Source of the DNA: Bacillus methanolicus | Lineage (GTDB): Bacteria > Bacillota > Bacilli > Bacillales > Cytobacillaceae | Length of the DNA stretch: 64,000 nucleotides | Reading direction: 5' to 3' | Assembly: GCF_028888695.1 (NCBI RefSeq) | Contig: NZ_PNFF01000001.1 | Location: 1,807,501-1,871,500 of the forward strand | Shown: piece by piece, positions 9,298 to 17,450 of the stretch | Layout: each line of letters begins with the position of its first letter | Numbering within the stretch: position 1 is the stretch's first letter | Translations under genes and position numbers: made by a program | Notes under the pieces: generated by a model | The model's input: only the letters and a program-made list of their open reading frames with translations | What the model was told of the DNA's origin: nothing | Databases searched by the model: none

Positions 9298-10848
9298 TTA
9301 TAGCGGGATGTTTCCATGTTTTTTGCGCGGGCGCGATTCTTTTTTGTTTCTCAGCATTTCAAGAGCCTGAATCAGCTTAATTCTTGTCTCGCGCGGATCG
9401 ATGACATCATCGACCATTCCCATTTTCGCTGCGACATATGGATTTGCAAATTTCTCCCGGTATTCTTCAATTTTTTGCTGCCGTGTTTGTTCCGGATTCT
9501 CACTATTTTGAATTTCTTTAGCAAAAATAATACTCGCCGCACCTTGAGGACCCATCACGGCGATTTCCGCATTTGGCCAAGCGAACACCAAATCAGCTCC
9601 GATCGCTTTACTGTTTAATGCAACATAAGCTCCTCCGTAAGCTTTCCGTAAAATAACAGTTAGCTTCGGCACCGTTGCTTCTGAATAAGCGTACAAAATC
9701 TTTGCCCCGTGGCGAATAATCCCGCCATGCTCCTGTTTTACTCCCGGAAAGAAGCCGGTCACATCTTCAAACGTAATGATTGGAATGTTAAAAGAATCGC
9801 AGAATCGAATAAACCTTGCAGCTTTATCAGAACTGTCAATATCTAGCCCGCCGGCCATGAACTTCGGCTGATTGCATACAAGGCCCACTACTTCTCCCTT
9901 AATTCGCGCAAAACCGACAACGATATTTTTCGCAAAATCTTTGTGTATTTCCATGAAGGAGTTTTCATCTACAACTTGGTTAATCACATTTCTTACGTCA
10001 TATGGCCGGACCGCATCAAAAGGAATGACATCGGTTAAATCCGGGCGGTAATCATCCGCATCATCCTCTTCTAATCTTGGAGGTTTTTCTTCATTATTTT
10101 GCGGAAGGTAACTTAATAACTGACGAACCATTTCAAGAACTTCTTCTTCTTTTTCTGCAGAAAAATGGGCGTTTCCGCTGATTGAATTGTGAACTCTCGC
10201 ACCCCCAAGATCCTCGGCAGAGATTTTTTCCCCCGTCACTGTTTCAATTACTTTTGGCCCTGTAATAAACATCTGGCTTGTTTTTTCAACCATAAATACA
10301 AAATCTGTAATTGCCGGCGAATAAACCGCACCTCCGGCACATGGGCCCATGATGACAGAAATTTGCGGAATGACGCCGGAATAAATTGCATTGCGGTAAA
10401 AAATATGTCCGTATCCGTCTAAGGAAACGACACCCTCCTGAATTCGCGCTCCTCCTGAATCATTTAACCCGATGAACGGCGCACCATTTTTTGCTGCTAA
10501 ATCCATCACATGTGCAATTTTCTTCGCATGCATTTCCCCAAGGGCTCCGCCAAAAACCGTAAAATCTTGTGAAAATAAATAGATCGGACGTCCGTTTACT
10601 TTCCCATAGCCTGTTACCACTCCGTCTCCGGGTCCTTTTTGTTTATCAAGGTCAAAATCAGTTGAGCGATGTTCAATAAACGGATTTAACTCTACAAACG
10701 TTCCGGGATCGACTAAAAGATCGATTCTTTCACGAGCTGTTAACTTTCCTTTTTCATGCTGCCTTTCTATTTTTTCATCGCCCCCGCCCATTTCGACCTC
10801 GCGGCGGCGGTCATACAATTCATTTATTTTTTCGTAAATATCAGCCAT
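9298..10848 (-). CDS. yqjD: Acyl-CoA carboxylase carboxyltransferase subunit (YqjD)
   Basis: The 516-aa protein has the two crotonase-like halves of propionyl-CoA/methylmalonyl-CoA carboxyltransferases. Visible motifs are the acyl-CoA loop GGARIQEG, the oxyanion glycines GPCAGGAVYSPA and, in the second half, DVTGFFPG and KAYGGAYVA. It transfers CO2 from carboxybiotin to an acyl-CoA, most likely propionyl-CoA. Its start overlaps the end of the epimerase gene yqjC by 8 bases, which implies translational coupling. No dedicated biotin carboxylase or carrier is adjacent; AccB and AccC are encoded about 37 kb away. Confidence 0.92.
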   Translation of the reverse strand: MADIYEKINELYDRRREVEMGGGDEKIERQHEKGKLTARERIDLLVDPGTFVELNPFIEHRSTDFDLDKQKGPGDGVVTGYGKVNGRPIYLFSQDFTVFGGALGEMHAKKIAHVMDLAAKNGAPFIGLNDSGGARIQEGVVSLDGYGHIFYRNAIYSGVIPQISVIMGPCAGGAVYSPAITDFVFMVEKTSQMFITGPKVIETVTGEKISAEDLGGARVHNSISGNAHFSAEKEEEVLEMVRQLLSYLPQNNEEKPPRLEEDDADDYRPDLTDVIPFDAVRPYDVRNVINQVVDENSFMEIHKDFAKNIVVGFARIKGEVVGLVCNQPKFMAGGLDIDSSDKAARFIRFCDSFNIPIITFEDVTGFFPGVKQEHGGIIRHGAKILYAYSEATVPKLTVILRKAYGGAYVALNSKAIGADLVFAWPNAEIAVMGPQGAASIIFAKEIQNSENPEQTRQQKIEEYREKFANPYVAAKMGMVDDVIDPRETRIKLIQALEMLRNKKESRPRKKHGNIPL

Positions 10849-11263
10849 GTTGTTCGTTCATTCCTTTCTTTTCGCAAAATTCGTACAATACGCCGCCTGT
10901 TGATTTTGGGTGCATAAAAGCGACAAGTGCACCTCCTGCCCCTGTTTTTGGCTTGTCTTGAATCATTGCGATACCTTTGCTTTTCATTTCATTGATCCTC
11001 TCTTGAATCGATTCGACACCTAAAGCAACATGATGGATCCCCTCTCCGCGCTTTTCAATAAATTTTGCGATCGGGCTGTCTTCTGCAGTAGGTTCTAATA
11101 ATTCAAGCTTTGTTTCACCGGCTTTCAGGAAGGCAACTTTTACTTTTTCGCTTTCTACTTCTTCGATCCCAAGCAATTCAAGGCGAAGAACTTCCGTATA
11201 AAATGGAAGCGTTTTATCCAAAGATTTTACAGCAATCCCTATATGATCAACTTTTTTAATCAT
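10841..11263 (-). CDS. mce: Methylmalonyl-CoA epimerase (VOC family, YqjC)
   Basis: The 140-aa protein is a two-repeat vicinal oxygen chelate protein. The N-terminal KVDHIGIAVKSLDK carries one metal-binding histidine, and GIHHVALGVE and GGVLYEF carry the other ligands expected for methylmalonyl-CoA epimerase. It would convert (S)- to (R)-methylmalonyl-CoA between the carboxyltransferase YqjD and the mutase MutAB. It is first in an operon with yqjD. A GGAGAG-type ribosome binding site precedes the ATG. Confidence 0.9.
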   Translation of the reverse strand: MIKKVDHIGIAVKSLDKTLPFYTEVLRLELLGIEEVESEKVKVAFLKAGETKLELLEPTAEDSPIAKFIEKRGEGIHHVALGVESIQERINEMKSKGIAMIQDKPKTGAGGALVAFMHPKSTGGVLYEFCEKKGMNEQHG

Positions 11264-11363
11264 CTGCTCTCCTCCATAAAATTTACTCTATTAAAAATGT
11301 TTTTATTATTTATTATACTAATTATACTAAAAAAATGTCGAAAATCTTTCAAAAACTGAGCGG

Positions 11364-11392
11364 TTGTTCGATTTTGCGATCCCTTGTAATAT
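11364..11392 (+). promoter_or_regulatory. SigmaA-type promoter of the prli42-like gene
   Basis: TTGTTC (11364-11369) and TAATAT (11387-11392) are separated by 17 bases. A small gene with a strong ribosome binding site starts 40 bases downstream, which fits this promoter. Confidence 0.6.
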
Positions 11393-11431
11393 ATAGACAG
11401 AGAGTTTATTGATTTCTGGAGGAGGATTTTT

Positions 11432-11527
11432 TTGTCTAATCGAAAAATTAGGAAACTGATTGTTTATTTAATGATTTTCATCATGCTTGCTTCAACTCTC
11501 ATTACAGGCCTTTCAATGTTCTTTTAA
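11432..11527 (+). CDS. prli42: Stressosome-associated miniprotein, Prli42-like (DUF4044)
   Basis: A 31-codon gene starts with TTG at 11432 after a near-perfect GGAGGAGG ribosome binding site and ends with TAA at 11525-11527. The peptide is basic at the N-terminus (MSNRKIRKL) and then has one hydrophobic membrane segment of about 20 residues ending SMFF. Length, charge layout and sequence pattern match the Listeria miniprotein Prli42, which tethers the stressosome to the membrane. It has its own promoter and a terminator about 50 bases after the stop. It is read opposite to both neighbours and is short enough to be missed by gene callers. The family match is from memory. Confidence 0.82.
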   Translation: MSNRKIRKLIVYLMIFIMLASTLITGLSMFF

Positions 11528-11578
11528 CATAACGATTTTCTGATAGTCTTCCAATGAACAGAAAATAGTATAGAAATA

Positions 11579-11613
11579 AATAAAGGACTGTTCGCTGTGA
11601 ACAGTCCTTTATT
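11579..11613. terminator. Bidirectional terminator between prli42 and artR
   Basis: AATAAAGGACTGTTC and its exact complement flank a five-base loop. The stem is about 15 bp and A/T-rich at the outer end, so it can stop both the plus-strand small gene and the minus-strand art operon. Confidence 0.85.
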
Positions 11614-11621
11614 AGTACAAC

Positions 11622-12344
11622 CTAAAGTATTTTTTTCAAGAAATCCTCGGCACGCTTGCTCTTAGGGTTGTTAAAAAATTCTTCAGGAGAGGCATCCTCA
11701 ACTAAAACTCCTCCGTCAAGGAACAAAACACGGTCGGCCACTTCCCGCGCAAAGCCCATTTCATGTGTTACGATCGCCATCGTCATGCCTGTATGGGCTA
11801 ATGATTTCATAACCTCTAGTACTTCTTTTACCATTTCAGGGTCAAGCGCTGAAGTCGGTTCATCAAATAACATGACATTTGGCTGCATAGCCAGAGCCCG
11901 AGCGATTGCGACCCGCTGCTTTTGGCCGCCTGATAATCTTCCAGGATATTCATCTGCTTTTTCGGAAAGACCGACTTTCGCAAGCAGCTCATGTCCATGC
12001 TTTTCTGCCTCTACTTTAGATAAACCTTTCACCTTAATGGGTGCATATGTTAGATTTTCTAATACGGTTTTATGCGGAAATAAGTGAAAATGCTGAAACA
12101 CCATCCCTACATGTTGCCGCACCTTCATAATATTTGTCTTTTTATCGGTGATTTCCTTGCCATCAATCCATATCTTTCCGCTTGTCGGCACTTCCAAAAG
12201 ATTCATGCACCGAAGGAAAGTAGATTTTCCTGAACCGGATGGGCCGATAATGGCGACAACTTCCCCTTCATGAATGGTTGTCGTTATTCCTTTTAAAACT
12301 TCAAGCTTCCCAAAATTTTTATGAAGGTTTTCTATCTTAATCAC
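11622..12344 (-). CDS. artR: Arginine-type amino acid ABC transporter, ATP-binding protein
   Basis: The 240-aa ATPase has Walker A GPSGSGKS near residue 34, the Q-loop [10 protein letters not shown], the signature [15 protein letters not shown] and Walker [15 protein letters not shown]. It belongs to the polar amino acid (GlnQ/ArtM) subfamily and corresponds to B. subtilis YqiZ. Its start overlaps the permease gene by 8 bases. It energises uptake of a basic amino acid bound by the lipoprotein encoded at the head of the operon. Confidence 0.92.
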   Translation of the reverse strand: MIKIENLHKNFGKLEVLKGITTTIHEGEVVAIIGPSGSGKSTFLRCMNLLEVPTSGKIWIDGKEITDKKTNIMKVRQHVGMVFQHFHLFPHKTVLENLTYAPIKVKGLSKVEAEKHGHELLAKVGLSEKADEYPGRLSGGQKQRVAIARALAMQPNVMLFDEPTSALDPEMVKEVLEVMKSLAHTGMTMAIVTHEMGFAREVADRVLFLDGGVLVEDASPEEFFNNPKSKRAEDFLKKIL

Positions 12345-12996
12345 TCCGTCTCATTCTCCTTTCCATACCCTTTCCAATCAACGTTAGCGCCATAACCATC
12401 AAATAATAAATAATGCCGGCAATAAGCAATGGTTCGAAGAATGAGTATTTATCAGCCCCTACCTGATATGAACGGCGCATAATATCCATCACGCCGACGG
12501 TGGTCACTATAGCAGATTCTTTTGTTAACGTAATAAATTCGTTCATTAAAGCAGGCAAAATATTTTTTAATGCTTGCGGGAGAATAATATCCCACATCAT
12601 TCGTTTATAAGGGATTCCGAGTGCCATCGATGCTTCCCGCTGTCCTTTATCGACCGCCAAAATACCGGCCCGAATAATTTCCGATATATATGCTGCCGAA
12701 TTTAAACTAAAGGAAAGAACAGCTGCAGTGGATGCCTCAATTTGAAACCCGACAATTTGCGGTGATCCGTAGTAGATCAACATAAGCTGAAGCACTAGCG
12801 GCGTTCCGCGAAAAATGGAAGTATAAGCATCTGCAAACCAGCCAAGTAATTTGAAAGAACTAATTTTAAATAACGCTAAAATAACTCCAAACGCAAATCC
12901 CATCATCCCGGCCAGAATGACAATTTGCAGTGTAACCCCGATCCCCTTCAAAATATAAGGCAAGGAGGGAATAAATTGTGAAAAGTCCAAATTCAT
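12337..12996 (-). CDS. artQ: Arginine-type amino acid ABC transporter, permease
   Basis: The 219-aa membrane protein has about five hydrophobic segments and the EAA loop ([22 protein letters not shown]), which contacts the ATPase. It belongs to the HisM/GlnP class, and a single permease gene means a homodimeric channel. It corresponds to YqiY. The preceding gap of about 80 bases to artP holds a strong hairpin that probably lowers its expression relative to the binding protein. Confidence 0.92.
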   Translation of the reverse strand: MNLDFSQFIPSLPYILKGIGVTLQIVILAGMMGFAFGVILALFKISSFKLLGWFADAYTSIFRGTPLVLQLMLIYYGSPQIVGFQIEASTAAVLSFSLNSAAYISEIIRAGILAVDKGQREASMALGIPYKRMMWDIILPQALKNILPALMNEFITLTKESAIVTTVGVMDIMRRSYQVGADKYSFFEPLLIAGIIYYLMVMALTLIGKGMERRMRRSD

Positions 12997-13033
12997 CCGG
13001 TCAATCCATCCTCTCTATATGAAAAAATTCAAA

Positions 13034-13066
13034 AACGTTCAGAAAGGCTTCAGCCTTCTGAACGCA
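13034..13066 (-). terminator. Intercistronic hairpin between artP and artQ
   Basis: CGTTCAGAA-GGCT pairs with AGCC-TTCTGAACG around a two-base turn. It is followed on the minus strand by TTTTTG and a T-rich run. Within a binding protein-permease operon, such an element usually acts as a partial terminator or mRNA stabiliser. Confidence 0.7.
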
Positions 13067-13077
13067 TGACTGTGTCA

Positions 13078-13872
13078 TTATTTTTCCCCGCCGAACCATT
13101 TTACGATTAATTTATCCAGCTCGCCGTTTTCTTTCATTTCTTTTAATACTTTATTGAAATCATCTGTAAGCTCGCTGTTTTTAGGAAATGCAATGGCTGA
13201 GCCTGCTTCCTCCGGATCATCGCTGATTGTAAATCCGGCAAGATTCTTTTCTTTTTCAAAATATCCTTTGGCTACTGTATCTTCAATGATTGCCGCATCA
13301 AAACGGCCCGTCATAATTTCTTGAATAAGTTCTGGTACTCGGTTGCGGTTTTCAATTTTTAGTTCTACTTTTTCCGCAATTTCTTTCGCTTTTGCTTCTT
13401 GAATTGAACCTAACTGAACACCAACCGTTTTCCCTTTTAGATCTTCTAATTTTTCAATGCCGCTGTCTTTTTTGGAGACGATCATATGCTGCGCTGTATA
13501 ATAGATATCACTGAAATCAACATTCTTTTTACGGTCTTCTGTCGGTGTCATCCCTGCTAAGACAAAGTCTACTTGGCCTGATTTTAGCGCTTGAACAAGA
13601 CCGCTGAATTCGATATCCTTCACCTTCACTTCATATCCGAGTTTATCGGCAATCGTTTTTGCCAGATCAACGTCAAACCCGATAATCTCGTCGCTTTTTG
13701 CGGTATCAACGTATTCAAATGGAGGATAATCAGCAGAAGTCCCCATAATTAAAACCTTTTTTCCATCAGCACTATTCCCTTCATTAGTAGAATCTTTCTT
13801 ATTAGTGCCGCAAGCAGCCAAAAGCCCAATAACGAGAATGCTTATCAAAAATAATGAAATATGCTTTTTCAT
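13078..13872 (-). CDS. artP: Arginine-type substrate-binding lipoprotein
   Basis: The 264-aa protein is a family 3 extracellular solute-binding protein. The ATG at 13872 follows GGAGGAAAG; a longer frame upstream lacks a site and would hide the signal. The lipoprotein signal is MKKHISLFLIS...LLAAC, with the lipid-anchored cysteine near residue 21. The mature protein has the DYPPFEY and GFDVDLAK motifs of polar amino acid binders. It corresponds to YqiX. Two ARG-box-like sequences lie upstream, and the repressor gene ahrC is in this window, so arginine control is likely. Confidence 0.92.
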   Translation of the reverse strand: MKKHISLFLISILVIGLLAACGTNKKDSTNEGNSADGKKVLIMGTSADYPPFEYVDTAKSDEIIGFDVDLAKTIADKLGYEVKVKDIEFSGLVQALKSGQVDFVLAGMTPTEDRKKNVDFSDIYYTAQHMIVSKKDSGIEKLEDLKGKTVGVQLGSIQEAKAKEIAEKVELKIENRNRVPELIQEIMTGRFDAAIIEDTVAKGYFEKEKNLAGFTISDDPEEAGSAIAFPKNSELTDDFNKVLKEMKENGELDKLIVKWFGGEK

Positions 13873-13969
13873 ATACTTTCCTCCTATAATTTTTTTGAAG
13901 ATATTTGTGAATGCTATCTGTTTATTTTTTGATTTCAACTGCATATTGATTCGCTGATGAAACCGAATA

Positions 13970-14020
13970 TTAATATAAATTCACTAAAATGCATTTTAAC
14001 ACAATCGAATATTTATGCAA
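13970..14020 (-). promoter_or_regulatory. artP promoter with two ARG-box-like operators
   Basis: On the minus strand TTGCAT (14015-14020) and TAAAAT (13993-13998) are spaced 16 bases apart as a possible sigmaA promoter. TGCATAAATATTCG (14006-14019) overlaps the -35 element. TGAATTTATATTAA (13970-13983) has a single mismatch to the arginine-repressor core TGAATWWWWATTCA. Two sites 36 bp apart, centre to centre, fit cooperative AhrC binding. This is a motif-based inference. Confidence 0.5.
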
Positions 14021-14311
14021 TATAATTTCTAAATATAAAATTAAAGTTCTTTTATTTATATTATTCTGAAAAATTTTATGCATAGAAAATCCTCCGGTAC
14101 TGCGAAATGATCAAGAAATAAAAGGTTCCCTCAATGGAGATCGACTTCCCACCATCGCTCTGTAAATCAAAATTGGTGTAGGAGAAAAGGCAGTATTTTA
14201 TTCTTTTTTTCATATGATAGTGAGAAGCTAGCAATATACGATCCTACAATCAAATAATCTAGCTGCTTGAAAAATATAATTTAGAAAAATAAGAATTTTA
14301 CAAAAACTATA

Positions 14312-14371
14312 TTGACAAACACATAGATTAGGATTTAAACTAGTTTTGTAAACAATTACATAAATAGGAGG
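14312..14371 (+). promoter_or_regulatory. Promoter and ribosome binding site of methanol dehydrogenase
   Basis: A consensus TTGACA lies at 14312-14317. A weaker -10 candidate (TTTAAA or TTAAAC, 14334-14340) follows 16-17 bases later. A TAGGAGGT ribosome binding site (14365-14372) lies 8 bases before the ATG at 14380. A perfect -35 element and a near-perfect ribosome binding site fit a very highly expressed gene. Confidence 0.6.
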
Positions 14372-14379
14372 TAGTAAGA

Positions 14380-15525
14380 ATGACAAACTTTTTCATTCCA
14401 CCAGCCAGCGTAATTGGACGAGGTGCAGTAAAGGAAGTAGGAACAAGACTTAAGCAAATTGGAGCTAAGAAAGCGCTTATCGTTACAGATGCATTTCTTC
14501 ATAGCACAGGTTTATCTGAAGAAGTTGCTAAAAACATTCGTGAAGCTGGCCTTGATGTTGCGATTTTCCCAAAAGCTCAACCAGATCCAGCAGATACACA
14601 AGTTCATGAAGGTGTAGATGTATTCAAACAAGAAAACTGTGATGCACTTGTTTCTATCGGTGGAGGTAGCTCTCACGATACAGCTAAAGCAATCGGTTTA
14701 GTTGCAGCAAACGGCGGAAGAATCAATGACTATCAAGGTGTAAACAGTGTAGAAAAACCAGTCGTTCCAGTAGTTGCAATCACTACAACAGCTGGTACTG
14801 GTAGTGAAACAACATCTCTTGCAGTTATTACAGACTCTGCACGTAAAGTAAAAATGCCTGTTATTGATGAGAAAATTACTCCAACTGTAGCAATTGTTGA
14901 CCCAGAATTAATGGTGAAAAAACCAGCTGGATTAACAATCGCAACTGGTATGGACGCATTATCACACGCAATTGAAGCATATGTTGCAAAAGGTGCTACA
15001 CCAGTTACTGATGCATTTGCAATTCAAGCAATGAAACTCATCAATGAATACTTACCAAAAGCGGTGGCAAACGGAGAAGACATCGAAGCACGTGAAGCAA
15101 TGGCTTATGCACAATACATGGCAGGAGTGGCATTTAACAACGGTGGTTTAGGATTAGTACACTCTATTTCTCACCAAGTAGGTGGAGTTTACAAATTACA
15201 ACACGGAATCTGTAACTCAGTTAATATGCCACACGTTTGCGCATTCAACCTAATTGCTAAAACTGAGCGCTTCGCACACATTGCTGAGCTTTTAGGCGAG
15301 AATGTTTCTGGCTTAAGCACTGCAGCAGCTGCTGAGAGAGCAATTGCAGCGCTTGAACGCTATAACAAAAACTTCGGTATCCCATCTGGCTATGCAGAAA
15401 TGGGCGTGAAAGAAGAGGATATCGAATTATTAGCGAAAAACGCATTCGAAGACGTATGTACTCAAAGCAACCCACGTGTTGCTACAGTTCAAGACATTGC
15501 ACAAATCATCAAAAACGCTCTGTAA
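14380..15525 (+). CDS. mdh: NAD-dependent methanol dehydrogenase (type III alcohol dehydrogenase)
   Basis: The 381-aa enzyme oxidises methanol to formaldehyde with NAD. The nucleotide motif GGGSSHD is at residues 94-100 (with Ser97 and Asp100). Metal ligands are Asp192, His196, His261 and His275. By recall the sequence is almost identical to the B. methanolicus enzyme, a decamer stimulated by the Nudix protein Act. It is monocistronic with its own promoter and terminator. Codon use is strongly biased (CCA for proline, GGT/GGC for glycine, AAC for asparagine) and unlike the CCG/CGG-rich neighbours, as expected for extreme expression or foreign origin. B. subtilis has nothing between artP and brxB. 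Substrate preference is inferred from similarity. Confidence 0.93.
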   Translation: MTNFFIPPASVIGRGAVKEVGTRLKQIGAKKALIVTDAFLHSTGLSEEVAKNIREAGLDVAIFPKAQPDPADTQVHEGVDVFKQENCDALVSIGGGSSHDTAKAIGLVAANGGRINDYQGVNSVEKPVVPVVAITTTAGTGSETTSLAVITDSARKVKMPVIDEKITPTVAIVDPELMVKKPAGLTIATGMDALSHAIEAYVAKGATPVTDAFAIQAMKLINEYLPKAVANGEDIEAREAMAYAQYMAGVAFNNGGLGLVHSISHQVGGVYKLQHGICNSVNMPHVCAFNLIAKTERFAHIAELLGENVSGLSTAAAAERAIAALERYNKNFGIPSGYAEMGVKEEDIELLAKNAFEDVCTQSNPRVATVQDIAQIIKNAL

Positions 15526-15537
15526 TAATAATCTTGG

Positions 15538-15573
15538 AAAAGCGTCTCTTGAATTTCAAGAGACGCTTTTTCG
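15538..15573 (+). terminator. Terminator of mdh
   Basis: AAAAGCGTCTCTTGA and its exact complement enclose a three-base loop and end in a T-run, directly after the mdh stop codon. Confidence 0.92.
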
Positions 15574-15636
15574 TGATGCTAGACTAAATAGTAGAACATA
15601 CAAGATTAATCGATTAATAGATTGATAGATTGATAG

Positions 15637-15660
15637 AAAAAACCCCGGACAACCGGGGCT
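15637..15660 (-). terminator. Terminator of brxB
   Basis: CCCCGG/CCGGGG with a four-base loop is followed on the minus strand by TTTTTT, eight bases after the brxB stop codon. Confidence 0.85.
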
Positions 15661-15668
15661 CAGAAAAA

Positions 15669-16106
15669 CTAAACTTCTTCACAATATTCATCAAATGCTT
15701 TCTGTAATTTCATCACAACTTCCATCGGCTCATGACCTTCAATTTCATGGCGTTCGATCATTGTGCAAATTTTCCCGTCTTTTAATAATGCAAATGAAGG
15801 AGAGGATGGCGGATATCCTGTAAAATAGCTTCTCGCTTTCTCGGTAGCTTCTTTGTCCTGTCCGGCAAAAACCGTAACTAAATGGTCAGGCCGTTTATCA
15901 TAGTGTAAAGCATGCTGAGCAGCAGGACGAGCAATTCCGCCGGCGCAGCCGCAAACGGAATTTACCATTACTAAAGTAGTTCCTTTCTTCGCAAATGCAG
16001 CCTCAACTTCCTCCGGAGTTTTTAATTCTGTATAACCGGCTTCTACAATTTCCTGGCGGGCCTGGCGAACGACATCATTCATAAATAAATTAAAATCAAT
16101 GTTCAT
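15669..16106 (-). CDS. brxB: Bacilliredoxin (YphP/YqiW family)
   Basis: The 145-aa protein removes bacillithiol from mixed disulfides on client proteins. It has a thioredoxin-like fold with the CXC active site VCGCAGG near residue 53. The ATG at 16106 follows AAGGAG, and an upstream in-frame start would add 22 residues unlike the family. It corresponds to B. subtilis YqiW, which sits next to the art operon there; here mdh has come between them. It is read alone. Confidence 0.93.
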   Translation of the reverse strand: MNIDFNLFMNDVVRQARQEIVEAGYTELKTPEEVEAAFAKKGTTLVMVNSVCGCAGGIARPAAQHALHYDKRPDHLVTVFAGQDKEATEKARSYFTGYPPSSPSFALLKDGKICTMIERHEIEGHEPMEVVMKLQKAFDEYCEEV

Positions 16107-16256
16107 ACGATCGCTCCTTATGAGTAATAATATAGGGTTACTTACATCATACCATGTTTTCCATTCAGACAAAGAAATTTGCCCATAAAAAGTTTAACGA
16201 AGCGAACAAAGGGTAAAGATAAGTACAGCTGGATCCCCAATATCCCCTAGTATTTT

Positions 16257-16287
16257 GGATAGTGCCCGCTGCACTATCCGTTTTTTT
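16257..16287 (+). terminator. Orphan plus-strand terminator
   Basis: GGATAGTGC and GCACTATCC pair perfectly around CCGCT and are followed by G and seven T. The T-run is on the plus strand only, yet no plus-strand gene precedes it; the neighbours meaB and brxB are both on the minus strand. Confidence 0.75.
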
Positions 16288-16299
16288 GAACATATGTAA

Positions 16300-16325
16300 A
16301 AAAAGAGCTGCAAAACGCAGCTCTA
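16300..16325 (-). terminator. Terminator of the mutA-mutB-meaB operon
   Basis: GAGCTGC/GCAGCTC with a short loop is followed on the minus strand by TTTTTTT. It overlaps the stop codon of meaB. Confidence 0.88.
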
Positions 16326-17450
16326 TTTATTTTCCGATTGATTAAAAATCTTAAATAATTCTTCTACAGCAGCAGCAACGGTTCGATCCCCTGAAATTAC
16401 TTCATTTTCGATTTTCGGAAGCTGTTTTTTAATCTCGGGATGGCGAAAAAAGCTGTAATGCAGTTGGTCTGAAATCATCGAATAAATCCATTCCTTCGTT
16501 TGCTTTCTCCGCCTGTCCTCGAAAACGCCGGATTGTTTCGTCTGTTTTTCGAATTTCTCAATTGCCGTCCAAATTTCGTCAATACCTGTGCTGTAAAGTG
16601 CTGAACAAGTGTATGCTTTTGTTTCCCAACCTTTCGTGGCAGGCTGAAGAATATGCAAAATGCGGTTATATTCTTCTTTTGTTTTTTCCGCTTCTTTCTT
16701 ATTTGGTCCATCTGCTTTATTGACAATTACCGCATCTGCAAGTTCCATGATGCCCTTTTTCATACCTTGAAGCTCGTCACCGGCTCCTGTTAACACTAAA
16801 AGCATAAAGAAATCGACCATATCCCTGACAATGATTTCACTCTGTCCGACTCCGACTGTCTCGACAAGAATTACATCAAAACCGGCAGCTTCGCATAAGA
16901 GCATTGTTTCTCTTGTTTTGCGATGAACGCCTCCGAGTTTTCCGCCCGAAGGCGAAGGACGGATAAAAGCACGCGGATTTCTTGCCAGCTTTTCCATTCT
17001 TGTTTTATCCCCGAGAATGCTTCCCCCGGTTAGGCTTGAACTTGGATCGACCGCAAGGACGGCGACACGGTAACCTTGGTCACAAAGGAAGGTTCCAAAC
17101 GCTTCGATAAACGTACTTTTTCCTGCTCCTGGAACCCCCGTAATTCCAATGCGAATCGATTTTCCCGTATATGGAAGAATATTTTGAAGAAGCTCCTGCG
17201 CTTGTGAAAAATGCCGTTCAGCATCACTTTCAATTAACGTAATCGCTCGGGCAAGCAGACCTCTGTTTCCTTCCAGCACTCCCTTTGTTAACTCTGCAAC
17301 AGTCGGTCCAACAGAACCCTTTTTTTGGAAGCGGCCGCTTTTTTGAAAAACAGCCGCTTCCGCCTCCGTCTCAACACCTTTGCGAACGAAAGAAGAAAAT
17401 ACATCCGGGCGTTCTGGATCAGACCATTCGGGCTTCATATCTCTGCTCAT
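16323..17450 (-). CDS. meaB: Methylmalonyl-CoA mutase-associated GTPase MeaB
   Basis: The 375-aa G3E-family GTPase protects and reloads the B12 cofactor of methylmalonyl-CoA mutase. Walker [10 protein letters not shown] is near residue 109, DPSS (switch region) follows near residue 144, [10 protein letters not shown] carries the switch II segment, and NKADGPN is the guanine specificity loop. Its ATG overlaps the mutB stop (ATGA), showing coupling with the mutase. The first 60 residues precede the GTPase core, as in other MeaB proteins. Confidence 0.93.
   Translation of the reverse strand: MSRDMKPEWSDPERPDVFSSFVRKGVETEAEAAVFQKSGRFQKKGSVGPTVAELTKGVLEGNRGLLARAITLIESDAERHFSQAQELLQNILPYTGKSIRIGITGVPGAGKSTFIEAFGTFLCDQGYRVAVLAVDPSSSLTGGSILGDKTRMEKLARNPRAFIRPSPSGGKLGGVHRKTRETMLLCEAAGFDVILVETVGVGQSEIIVRDMVDFFMLLVLTGAGDELQGMKKGIMELADAVIVNKADGPNKKEAEKTKEEYNRILHILQPATKGWETKAYTCSALYSTGIDEIWTAIEKFEKQTKQSGVFEDRRRKQTKEWIYSMISDQLHYSFFRHPEIKKQLPKIENEVISGDRTVAAAVEELFKIFNQSENK

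Larger units (their letters stand above)
13873..14379. other. 507-bp AT-rich intergenic region between artP and mdh
   Basis: This divergent gap holds the artP promoter with ARG-box-like sites (13970-14020) and the mdh promoter with its leader (14312-14379). A sequence at 14060-14074 resembles a CodY box (three mismatches to AATTTTCWGAAAATT). The middle part, about 14095-14200, is less AT-rich than its flanks and resembles no gene that I recognise. I see no transposase remnant and no clear inverted repeats at its borders. Confidence 0.6.

Noticed and set aside
13945-14379. Possible insertion sequence bringing in mdh
   Set aside because: No transposase frame, terminal inverted repeats or target duplication could be found around mdh.
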